Shown here one piece after another: positions 8,132 to 13,078 of a stretch of 13,078 nucleotides of DNA. The notes below the pieces were generated by a model, which was given only the letters and a program-made list of their open reading frames with translations, searched no databases and was not told the origin of the DNA. The position numbers and the translations under genes are program-made. The stretch's first letter is position 1; each line of letters opens with the position of its first letter. This stretch comes from CAZNEZ01 sp964572475 (GTDB lineage Bacteria; Bacillota; Clostridia; Lachnospirales; Lachnospiraceae): positions 1-13,078 of the forward strand of contig CAZNEZ010000054.1 of NCBI GenBank assembly GCA_964572475.1. Reading direction: 5' to 3'.

Positions 8132-8974
8132 TTATTGTTTGCTTCTATTCATAATTTCATTTATCTTTGTTGCGTCTCCCCATGTACCTGGTGAATCATA
8201 AGGTCTGTCTGGAAAAGCACCATACTTTAATCTGATTTTGAAATTATTCTTCTTAATAAAGTCCTCAACTTTTTCTGCTAAAGACATAGGTTTTCCACTG
8301 CAACAATTGATTATACCGCTAACCTTGTCCTGTAAAGCAGTTTCGCTAATCTGGTCTGACAATTCTTCTACACTTAAAAAATCATAAAGATTCTTTCCTG
8401 ATGTAAAAGGGAATTCTTCCTTTCCTTCTTGTTCAGCTTGTACTAATTTGGAAAAAATAGAATTGTTTTTCAAATCATCTCCATATATATAATACCCTCT
8501 TATCCACTGAACCATAACATTTCTGTCTTGACCTAGGATAAACGTTAACTGTCTTAATGTGTTCTTTGCCACACCATATAATGATAGTGGATTAGATGGT
8601 GTATCCTCATCAATCGCTCCTTCATGATATCCTATCTCATGCATAGAACCCATAACTGCTATCTGCTTTAGCCCACCATCCATCATATTCTTTATAAATT
8701 CATAGTGTTTCTCCAAATCCTGTATATGTTTCTCGGAGTTATGTACAAAGCCATCTCTCCATGCCATATGTATACATACATCTGGTGAACCTAATTTTTC
8801 AAATATTTCTTTATCAGGTGTGAATATATCCTGCTGAATTCTAGTTGCTCTTTCATCTATTCCATCTATATTTATATCAGTTGCAATTACTTTTACGTCT
8901 TTATCAAGCAATGCATTAACTACATGCCTGCCTATATAGCCACCTGCTCCTGTTACTAATACTTTTTTTAGCAT
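8132..8974 (-). CDS. NAD-dependent epimerase/dehydratase-family protein (extended SDR)
   Basis: The 280-residue protein has the extended short-chain dehydrogenase layout: nucleotide-binding TGAGGYIG (8-15), Asp ending beta-2 (VIATDIN, about 29-35) favouring NAD, a catalytic Ser in MGSMHEIGY (S110) and the catalytic pair Y133/K137 in SLYGVAKN. An AWRDGFVHNS segment (71-80) after beta-4 sits where the substrate is bound. The start is supported by AAGGAGA 7 nt before the ATG. Its place between rmlD and wzm suggests it makes or modifies a nucleotide sugar for the exported glycan, for example a 6-deoxyhexose by C4 reduction or epimerisation. The exact substrate cannot be read from the sequence. 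It is not a second RmlD, because it lacks the RmlD-type STDYVF motif. Confidence 0.82.
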   Translation of the reverse strand: MLKKVLVTGAGGYIGRHVVNALLDKDVKVIATDINIDGIDERATRIQQDIFTPDKEIFEKLGSPDVCIHMAWRDGFVHNSEKHIQDLEKHYEFIKNMMDGGLKQIAVMGSMHEIGYHEGAIDEDTPSNPLSLYGVAKNTLRQLTFILGQDRNVMVQWIRGYYIYGDDLKNNSIFSKLVQAEQEGKEEFPFTSGKNLYDFLSVEELSDQISETALQDKVSGIINCCSGKPMSLAEKVEDFIKKNNFKIRLKYGAFPDRPYDSPGTWGDATKINEIMNRSKQ

Positions 8975-9016
8975 ACTTAATCTCCTTGCTATTATATATT
9001 ACATTGCGCCTACATA

Positions 9017-9889
9017 CTACATTGCGTTTATATATTCTTTAATTGCATCTTTCCAATGTGCCATTTTAAAATCGCTTGTTAATCTCATCATATAATTATC
9101 TAATATAGAATATTTTGGTCTTTGAGCTGATGCTGGATTTAACTGTGCATATTGCTCAGATGTTATATGATTAACCTTTGTTTTTCTCCCTGCCAGACGG
9201 AATATTTCATCTGTAAAATCAGCCCAGTTTGTATCCCCTTCACATGTAGCATGGAATAATCCATAATTCTCTGTAGGTTCAAGAACATGTATCATTTTAG
9301 CAAGTTCCGTCGCACTAGTAGGAGAACCCAACTGATCGCATACAACACTTATTTCATCTCTTGTCTCAGACAGTTTAAGCATTTTTAGTACAAAATTATT
9401 GCCATCTCCATAAAGCCATGCTGTTCTAATAATGAAATATTTTGTTGCAAATTCTTTAACAAATTCTTCACCAGCATATTTCGTTCTGCCATAAGCACTA
9501 ATTGGATTAGGGTTGTCAAACTCTGTATATGGTCTGTTTCCATTACCCTCAAAAACATAATCTGTTGAAACATGAATCATCTTAGCGTCAACCTTAGTTG
9601 CTGCTATACTTAAATTACGAGGTCCAATACTATTGATTTTGTAAGCTAAATCTATCTCTGTTTCACACTTGTCAACATTGGTATGTGCTGCACAGTTGAT
9701 AATAACATCTGGCTTTACTTTATCTACTAAAGATAGTACCTCTTCTATCTTAGTAATATCTAGCACCTCATCTATTCCTTCTGTAGCAATAATATCTGTA
9801 TTATAAAAGTCAATCTCTGTGTTAGCATACTCTTTAAGTATAGCTCTTCCTAACTGACCATTAGCACCTGTTAATAATATTTTTTTCAT
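9017..9889 (-). CDS. rmlD: dTDP-4-dehydrorhamnose reductase (RmlD/RfbD)
   Basis: This enzyme carries out the last step of dTDP-L-rhamnose synthesis, reducing dTDP-4-dehydro-L-rhamnose. Seen: nucleotide-binding TGANGQLG (7-14), INCAAHTNVDKCE (64-76), the catalytic STDYVFEG (108-115), Y133/K137 in SAYGRTK, and the RmlD-typical RTAWLYG, DQLGSPTSA and RPKYSILDN segments. Length is 290 residues, as usual for the family. I chose the ATG at 9889 because AAAGGA lies 6 nt upstream. A longer reading from a GTG at 9904 would bury that site inside the gene. It is the first gene after the promoter near 10000, and 42 nt separate it from the SDR gene. rmlA, rmlB and rmlC are not in the window, so they are presumably elsewhere or further along the operon. 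Confidence 0.95.
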   Translation of the reverse strand: MKKILLTGANGQLGRAILKEYANTEIDFYNTDIIATEGIDEVLDITKIEEVLSLVDKVKPDVIINCAAHTNVDKCETEIDLAYKINSIGPRNLSIAATKVDAKMIHVSTDYVFEGNGNRPYTEFDNPNPISAYGRTKYAGEEFVKEFATKYFIIRTAWLYGDGNNFVLKMLKLSETRDEISVVCDQLGSPTSATELAKMIHVLEPTENYGLFHATCEGDTNWADFTDEIFRLAGRKTKVNHITSEQYAQLNPASAQRPKYSILDNYMMRLTSDFKMAHWKDAIKEYINAM

Positions 9890-9993
9890 ATTTTTTCCTT
9901 TCACATTACTTTTTTCATATTATTCTATCATATATTCAATATACATCTTAGATACATATCTATTCTATTGAATAATAGCCAATATTCCCCTGT

Positions 9994-10023
9994 ATTATAC
10001 AGCTCTACATTTGCAATGGTCAA
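9994..10023 (-). promoter_or_regulatory. Promoter of the rmlD-wzm-wzt operon
   Basis: Read on the minus strand, TTGACC (10023-10018) and TATAAT (9999-9994) are separated by 18 nt, a near-consensus sigma-A promoter. Transcription would start near 9987, giving a leader of about 98 nt before the rmlD ATG. No strong hairpin is evident in the leader. No comparable promoter was found inside the operon, where gaps are 42 nt or less. Confidence 0.65.
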
Positions 10024-10261
10024 GTACTATTTTAGAACCGCGCTATTTAGGCTACTAAGCAGGTATCTTATATTTATTTTCATTTATTTTTCTTATCACT
10101 CTTATCCTCATTTCTGCGCTGAATTTTGCACATAATAGATTATTCTTTTAAAAAGTATAATGGATTTATTAAGGCTTGTTATGACAGAAGATGTTTATAA
10201 AATAATTGAAGCATCAATTATTGATTAATTAAATTCATAAGATTAGCATTGTCATATTAAG
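10024..10261. other. Non-coding stretch between rsgA and the polysaccharide operon promoter
   Basis: AT-rich DNA with no supportable gene. It holds the weak hairpin at 10201-10222 described separately. Together with the promoter and leader below it, the gap from the rsgA stop to the rmlD start is about 370 bp. Confidence 0.6.
10201..10222 (-). terminator. Possible weak terminator hairpin after rsgA
   Basis: A perfect inverted repeat, AATAATTGA-TGCT-TCAATTATT on the minus strand, has a 9-bp stem and 4-nt loop and is followed by TTATAA. It lies about 40 nt after the rsgA stop. The stem has only one G-C pair and the T-run is broken, so termination would be inefficient. Confidence 0.35.
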
Positions 10262-11335
10262 TTAATATTTTTCACCATACTTCTTTTTGTCTGACTTCAT
10301 CCTCTTATTGGTTTTTGCAATCTCCTTATGCCATTTTACCTTATCCTTCATATATGCAGTCTTATCTTCTGAATACCTTGCCTCATTCTTCAGATTACAA
10401 TAACTCTTAAAGCGCTCCTCTGACAATTTTCCTTCTGCAATTGCTGTTTTTATTGCACACCCTGGCTCTGTCGTATGTTTACAATCAGAAAATTTACATT
10501 TTCCTAAATACTGTTCCACATCAAAGAAAGCTTCTCCCAGTCCCGTTGAAACATCCCACATTCCAAGTCCTCTCATACCAGGGGTATCAATAATCATTGC
10601 ACCATTTTTCAGCATAATCAGCTGTCTATGTGTTGTTGTATGTCGGCCTTTGCTATCGTCCTCACGAATATCATTGACACTCATTACCTCTTCGCCTGCT
10701 AATGCATTCACAAGACTTGATTTTCCTACGCCAGACGAGCCAAGAAATACGACTGTATTTCCGGGTTTCAAATATTTATCTATGCCTGCCATACCGTAAC
10801 CACTTTTTGCACTTACCACATATACACTTACATCTGGTGCAGCCATCTTTATTTCCCTAATATATTCTTCATAATCCTCAACTAAGTCTGCCTTAGTTAA
10901 AACAACAATCGGAACAGCACCCGACTGCCATGCTAATGTCATATACCTCTCCAAACGCTTTTCATTAAAATCATGATTCAGAGACTGCATAATAAAAACA
11001 TAATCAAAATTAGCTGCTACTGCCTGTTCACCTCTTCCGGGTGTTGGATCAAGACGAGAAAAAAATGTTTTTCTTGGCAAAGTTTTAACTATCTGACTAT
11101 CTCCATTTGAAATATAATTAATTAATACAAAATCTCCTGTAGTTGGAAATTCCGTAAATTCTACATAATACTCCTTTGTCTTTAATTTGGCAGATGTCTC
11201 ACCATATTCGCACACCACCTGATAACGCTCTCTATGAACGGCTGTTACTCTTGCTGGTGTAAGATTCAAGGCATCTGACATTATACTCATTTCCTGCGTC
11301 ATATCCATTGTAAAACCATATTTTTTTAAATTCAT
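10262..11335 (-). CDS. rsgA: Ribosome small-subunit-dependent GTPase RsgA, long form
   Basis: RsgA is a circularly permuted GTPase that acts in late 30S subunit maturation. Seen in the permuted order: N-terminal OB-like region (about 25-85), TKAD (147-150, G4), SAKS (175-178, G5), Walker A GSSGVGKSS (199-207, G1), RHTTTHRQ (231-238, switch I/G2) and DTPGM (250-254, G3). A zinc-binding C280/C285/H287/C293 cluster follows, then a Lys-rich tail. At 357 residues it is longer than the common form of about 290-300, mainly from the N-terminal lead and the basic tail, and matches the longer paralogue type found in many Firmicutes. The start has GGAGG 9 nt upstream. The gene has its own promoter and an unusually long, structured leader, so its expression is probably controlled after initiation. 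Confidence 0.95.
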   Translation of the reverse strand: MNLKKYGFTMDMTQEMSIMSDALNLTPARVTAVHRERYQVVCEYGETSAKLKTKEYYVEFTEFPTTGDFVLINYISNGDSQIVKTLPRKTFFSRLDPTPGRGEQAVAANFDYVFIMQSLNHDFNEKRLERYMTLAWQSGAVPIVVLTKADLVEDYEEYIREIKMAAPDVSVYVVSAKSGYGMAGIDKYLKPGNTVVFLGSSGVGKSSLVNALAGEEVMSVNDIREDDSKGRHTTTHRQLIMLKNGAMIIDTPGMRGLGMWDVSTGLGEAFFDVEQYLGKCKFSDCKHTTEPGCAIKTAIAEGKLSEERFKSYCNLKNEARYSEDKTAYMKDKVKWHKEIAKTNKRMKSDKKKYGEKY

Positions 11336-11408
11336 TTAATAAATCCTCCATTATTACTGCTGTGTTAAGTTTTGTAATTATTGTTTTTCTTTTAAATAAT
11401 ACTTTCAT
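11232..11408 (-). CDS. Possible small ORF (58 aa) overlapping the rsgA start
   Basis: An ATG at 11408 preceded by AGAAGGAG (11426-11419, 10 nt spacing) opens a 58-codon frame. It crosses the rsgA start in another frame and stops 104 bp inside rsgA. The first 18 residues are basic (MKVLFKRKTIITKLNTAV) and unlike any family I recognise; the remainder is read from the rsgA-coding sequence in another frame. The strong ribosome binding site lies about 85 nt before the rsgA ATG and so is not the rsgA site. Ribosomes starting here would pass over the rsgA start, so it may act as a regulatory upstream ORF rather than encode a functional protein. A start at the ATG at 11416 would give only three codons. 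Confidence 0.3.
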   Translation of the reverse strand: MKVLFKRKTIITKLNTAVIMEDLLNEFKKIWFYNGYDAGNEYNVRCLESYTSKSNSRS

Positions 11409-11483
11409 ACAAACATCACTCCTTCTGTTAGAATTCACCTGAAGAAGAGTACAAAATACCGCAGAAAGCAATCTTTTTTGTAT

Positions 11484-11510
11484 AAAAATAACACACCTTC
11501 AAAGTGTGCT
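11484..11510 (-). terminator. Intrinsic terminator in the rsgA leader (candidate attenuator)
   Basis: On the minus strand, positions 11510-11490 fold into a stem of about 10 bp (AGCACACTTT paired with AAGGTGTGTT through three G-U pairs) with a one- to four-nt loop. TATTTTTAT follows directly. It sits about 170 nt after the predicted rsgA transcription start and about 150 nt before the rsgA ATG. It would end transcripts early unless bypassed, and would also end read-through from the hemerythrin gene. The segment AAGTGT (11597-11592) could pair with ACACTT of the 5' arm (11507-11502) as a short competing structure. Confidence 0.65.
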
Positions 11511-11595
11511 ACAACCGAAAGCTATAGAGTTCACAAAAAGTTACTTAAAACGGTACAGCAATAAAGAGAACTACATCTCATAATCACTTGTACAC

Positions 11596-11643
11596 TTATT
11601 CAGTTATAATATAATTACCTCGCATAATAAAATCATAATTCAT
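11596..11643 (-). CDS. Candidate leader peptide in the rsgA 5' leader
   Basis: A 15-codon frame, MNYDFIMRGNYIITE, lies about 33 nt after the predicted transcription start. AAAGGAG (11652-11646) is close upstream, with only 2 nt spacing to this ATG. A second ATG at 11636 has the better spacing of 9 nt and would encode MILLCEVIIL, ending at 11604. One of the two could be a leader peptide whose translation affects the terminator about 85 nt downstream; the stop of the longer one overlaps the possible antiterminator segment. Short ORFs occur by chance, so this rests on the ribosome binding site and position. Confidence 0.35.
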   Translation of the reverse strand: MNYDFIMRGNYIITE

Positions 11644-11682
11644 TTCTCCTTTCGTATCTGCTATCACAGATTTATTTCTAAT

Positions 11683-11712
11683 ATTATAACACTGGAATAT
11701 ATTTTTCGTCAA
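11683..11712 (-). promoter_or_regulatory. Promoter of rsgA
   Basis: Minus-strand TTGACG (11712-11707) and TATAAT (11688-11683) are separated by 18 nt. Transcription would start near 11676, giving a leader of about 340 nt to the rsgA ATG. The -35 hexamer directly abuts the tandem repeat at 11713-11760. Confidence 0.65.
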
Positions 11713-11760
11713 CTGTATATCAAAGCATTTACTATTCTGTATATCAAAGCATTTATTATT
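11713..11760. repeat. Tandem 24-bp direct repeat at the hemerythrin stop and rsgA promoter
   Basis: Two adjacent 24-bp copies (11713-11736 and 11737-11760) differ at one base. The shared core is CTGTATATCAAAGCATTTA. The right copy overlaps the end of the hemerythrin gene including its TAA stop, and the left copy ends directly at the rsgA -35 hexamer. It could be a simple duplication or a double binding site for a regulator. Confidence 0.85.
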
Positions 11761-12304
11761 CTTTCCAGCCTTGAATCATCGATATATATTTTTCCTGTAT
11801 TCCCTCTTTTTCCGATTTTTTCTCAAATTCTTTTGTTTCTGAATCAATCTGCGCCTTTAATTGTTCAGATAGACTTCTTTCAGCAAATGTATATACTACC
11901 GAATCTTCTTTATCAATGTGACGTCTTAACAGATTCGCATAGCCAGATGCATTGGAGATAATTTCAAGTTTTCCTTCCGTTGTTGGACTTATATCATATT
12001 GATTTAGTGCTTCCTCCAATTCTCCAATATGATATCTTCCAAGGTCATGTTCTACAAGCATACCATTCCGAATTAGTTTTTCAGCAACAGGTCCTAGGCT
12101 TTCTGTCATGACACGAAATAGAACCTTTTCTTCTTTTCCATGATGCTGCTTATCCGCATAATTCCTTCCAAAATCAATGCATTCCCTAAATTCAGCTGTG
12201 CTTAGCCTTTTGTTTTCAATGATACCACAGCACAATTTCTTTATATGATCTGTAAATATTAAGATATTTTTATGTTCTTCCACCAATAACTCTATCCCGT
12301 ACAT
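11756..12304 (-). CDS. Hemerythrin (HHE) domain protein
   Basis: The 182-residue protein has the spacing of a hemerythrin-like four-helix bundle that holds a di-iron centre: H11 in EEHKNI, H55 and E59 in HHGKEE, H86 in VEHDLGRYH, and H129 and E133 in RRHIDKED. Family knowledge: such proteins bind oxygen or respond to oxygen, nitric oxide or iron, and in anaerobes are often linked to stress protection. No signal peptide or membrane segment is seen, so it should be cytoplasmic. The Lys/Glu-rich C-terminal tail is probably helical. Its ATG immediately follows the TAA of the 52-residue upstream gene, and its ribosome binding site AAAGGTGG lies in that gene's last codons, so the pair is translationally coupled. 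Whether it is a sensor or a storage/repair protein cannot be told. Confidence 0.88.
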   Translation of the reverse strand: MYGIELLVEEHKNILIFTDHIKKLCCGIIENKRLSTAEFRECIDFGRNYADKQHHGKEEKVLFRVMTESLGPVAEKLIRNGMLVEHDLGRYHIGELEEALNQYDISPTTEGKLEIISNASGYANLLRRHIDKEDSVVYTFAERSLSEQLKAQIDSETKEFEKKSEKEGIQEKYISMIQGWKE

Positions 12305-12463
12305 TTATGCCACCTTTCTGATTTCATATACATTATCATTATACTTATATACCATTCCAGATTCCTCAAGAATTCCAGTAATTAAGCTTTTCCTGATTGC
12401 ATAATATAAATCAAGATTTCCTTGTTGCGTCTCCCAATAAGATTTATGAATATCTGTTGTCAT
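12305..12463 (-). CDS. Small protein of unknown function (52 aa), coupled to the hemerythrin gene
   Basis: I do not recognise a family. The ATG at 12463 is chosen because AGGAGG lies 9 nt upstream; a longer reading from 12502 would place that site inside the gene and across the palindrome. The protein begins MTTDIHKSYWETQQ, has no membrane segment, and ends YKYNDNVYEIRKVA. The middle (LYYAIRKSLITGILEESGMVY) looks helical, so a small helix-plus-hairpin fold is plausible. The stop codon directly abuts the hemerythrin start, so both are made together and may work together. The strong ribosome binding site and tight coupling are the evidence that it is a real gene. Confidence 0.65.
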   Translation of the reverse strand: MTTDIHKSYWETQQGNLDLYYAIRKSLITGILEESGMVYKYNDNVYEIRKVA

Positions 12464-12483
12464 AACTCTAATCCTCCTATTAT

Positions 12484-12504
12484 GTGTGTATTTAAATAAC
12501 ACAC
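12484..12504. promoter_or_regulatory. Inverted repeat upstream of the small protein-hemerythrin pair
   Basis: GTGTGT (12484-12489) pairs with ACACAC (12499-12504) around a central palindrome ATTTAAAT (12490-12497), with one extra base between. It lies just before the AGGAGG site at 12477-12472, so it could be an operator or a hairpin in the mRNA leader. A -10-like TATAAT (12536-12531, minus strand) sits about 27 nt upstream, but no matching -35 is seen. I cannot match the repeat to a known regulator. Confidence 0.4.
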
Positions 12505-12666
12505 TGCTATGTATTACCCTTTTATCTTCTATTATATATACTTTCTAGTGTATTTTCTCCATCAAGTTTATAATTTATACTAATATAATCTATATATGTT
12601 TAAAACATCATAATCATTTGCTTACTCTGTTTCACTCCATTGTTTTCTTATAACCTTAAGTTATCT
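12505..12666. other. AT-rich gap between the Fic region and the hemerythrin pair
   Basis: No gene or RNA is supportable here. The stretch holds the -10-like TATAAT noted with the inverted repeat, so the promoter of the hemerythrin pair should lie in this gap. No clear terminator for the Fic transcript is seen. Confidence 0.5.
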
Positions 12667-12765
12667 TTAACTCAAAAAAATGTCGGCATATTCATTATTA
12701 ATATCACTTGCTAACTGGTTTTTTTCCATGTATTTTAAATGGATGCCAACAGTCTTTTGAGCCAT
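12667..12765 (-). CDS. Possible tiny ORF (32 aa) overlapping the Fic stop codon
   Basis: The Fic stop and an ATG overlap as TAATG, opening a 32-codon frame beginning MAQKTVGIHLKYMEKNQ and ending at TAA 12669-12667. The TAATG arrangement is typical of coupled genes, but there is no clear ribosome binding site. I see no antitoxin-type (S/T)xxxE(G/N) motif. It may be a coupled micro-protein, or the displaced end of the Fic gene if a frameshift shortened it. Chance is also possible. Confidence 0.25.
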   Translation of the reverse strand: MAQKTVGIHLKYMEKNQLASDINNEYADIFLS

Positions 12766-13078
12766 TATTGTACTATCTTTATGCAAAAGGTTTTCATAAA
12801 GGATATAATATTTGAATCATCATTAGTTTCATAAAATTCAATTAATAATGTTTTGAATTCTTCCAGTTTTTCAATAGGTATCTGAAATATCCCAATATTG
12901 TTTTCAATCAGAATTTTATTTGCCATAAGCTGTGCTACTCTTTTATTTCCATCAATAAACATCTGCGTCCTTGTAATAAAGCAAAAATATTTCAATGCTC
13001 GTATTTCTTCAAAATCATTAACATCTGATAATATAAGGTATGTATAGCCAGCATGATTCTTCATTTTTGAAAATTCAT
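12765..13078 (-). CDS. Fic/DOC-family protein, C-terminal part (5' end outside window)
   Basis: The frame is open to the right edge, so the ATG at 13064 is internal and the gene starts outside. About 103 residues are visible. The Fic core motif appears as TQMFIDGNKRVAQLMANKILI, matching HPFxDGN(G/K)R. The residue at the catalytic His position is Gln, while the F, D, G, N, K and R are kept. Family knowledge: Fic proteins transfer AMP or another phosphate-containing group to a protein, and the His acts as base. Inference: this one either belongs to the variant group with a non-His residue or has lost classical activity. The end (NIISFMKTFCIKIVQ) is close to the usual C-terminal region. Any antitoxin or inhibitory helix would lie in the unseen N-terminal part or beyond the window. 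Confidence 0.8.
   Translation of the reverse strand, partial: EFSKMKNHAGYTYLILSDVNDFEEIRALKYFCFITRTQMFIDGNKRVAQLMANKILIENNIGIFQIPIEKLEEFKTLLIEFYETNDDSNIISFMKTFCIKIVQ

Noticed and set aside
9385..9573. 62-residue minus-strand frame inside rmlD
   Set aside because: Alternative frame of a clear rmlD gene with no ribosome binding site.
9890..10023. Riboswitch or antiterminator element in the rmlD leader
   Set aside because: The leader of about 98 nt shows no strong hairpin, no intrinsic terminator and no motif I recognise.
10181..10228. 15-codon plus-strand ORF (MTEDVYKIIEASIID) with a TATAAT some 20 nt upstream
   Set aside because: No ribosome binding site, no -35 element, and it contains the AT-rich hairpin; more likely chance than a gene remnant.
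11713..11760. CRISPR array
   Set aside because: Only two copies, directly adjacent with no spacer and no cas genes nearby.
12658..12680. Terminator for the Fic transcript
   Set aside because: A short stem (TTGAGTTA with TAACTTAA) exists, but on the minus strand the T-run comes before the stem, not after it.
1..13078. Insertion sequence, prophage, tRNA or attachment site
   Set aside because: No transposase, integrase, tRNA-like fold or flanking repeats of the expected kind were seen on either strand.

Overview
The window is low-GC DNA with strong AGGAGG-type ribosome binding sites, and every convincing gene lies on the minus strand, so transcription runs from high to low coordinates. Gene content (RgpF-type rhamnan proteins, an ABC polysaccharide exporter, a hemerythrin, a long RsgA paralogue, a Fic protein) and codon use suggest an anaerobic Firmicute, most like Lachnospiraceae/Clostridia. 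The taxon is inferred; no rRNA or marker gene is present.

Right-hand part (about 10262-13078), in transcription order: the 3' part of a Fic-family gene entering from the right edge, with an unusual Gln at the catalytic His position and a tiny ORF overlapping its stop; about 200 bp without a gene; a 52-residue unknown protein coupled to a hemerythrin-domain protein; then rsgA. rsgA has its own promoter, placed directly beside a 24-bp tandem repeat, and a leader of about 340 nt. That leader carries a short ORF, an intrinsic terminator and a second small ORF that runs into rsgA. It looks like an attenuation-type control region.

Left-hand part (1 to about 10025): a promoter near 10000 reads an eight-gene surface-polysaccharide operon that runs off the left edge. 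The order is rmlD (dTDP-L-rhamnose synthesis), an NAD-dependent epimerase-type SDR, wzm and wzt (ABC exporter), two tandem RgpF-family proteins, a SAM methyltransferase, and a kinase-like protein whose 3' end is cut by the window. Gaps range from 42 nt down to a 4-nt ATGA overlap, so the genes are very probably co-transcribed.

The most interesting reading combines three observations. The methyltransferase and kinase-like ORF together match the parts of WbdD, the bifunctional methyltransferase-kinase that caps and terminates E. coli O9a-type chains. The kinase-like ORF begins to show the coiled-coil-like tail that WbdD also has. The Wzt has the long C-terminal domain that, in the O9a system, recognises the cap. 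The locus therefore looks like a Gram-positive rhamnose-containing glycan pathway with WbdD-style capping split over two coupled genes. The exporter adds a second oddity: its Wzm carries an N-terminal membrane-anchored extracytoplasmic domain of about 140 residues. The functional links are inferences from motifs and gene order.
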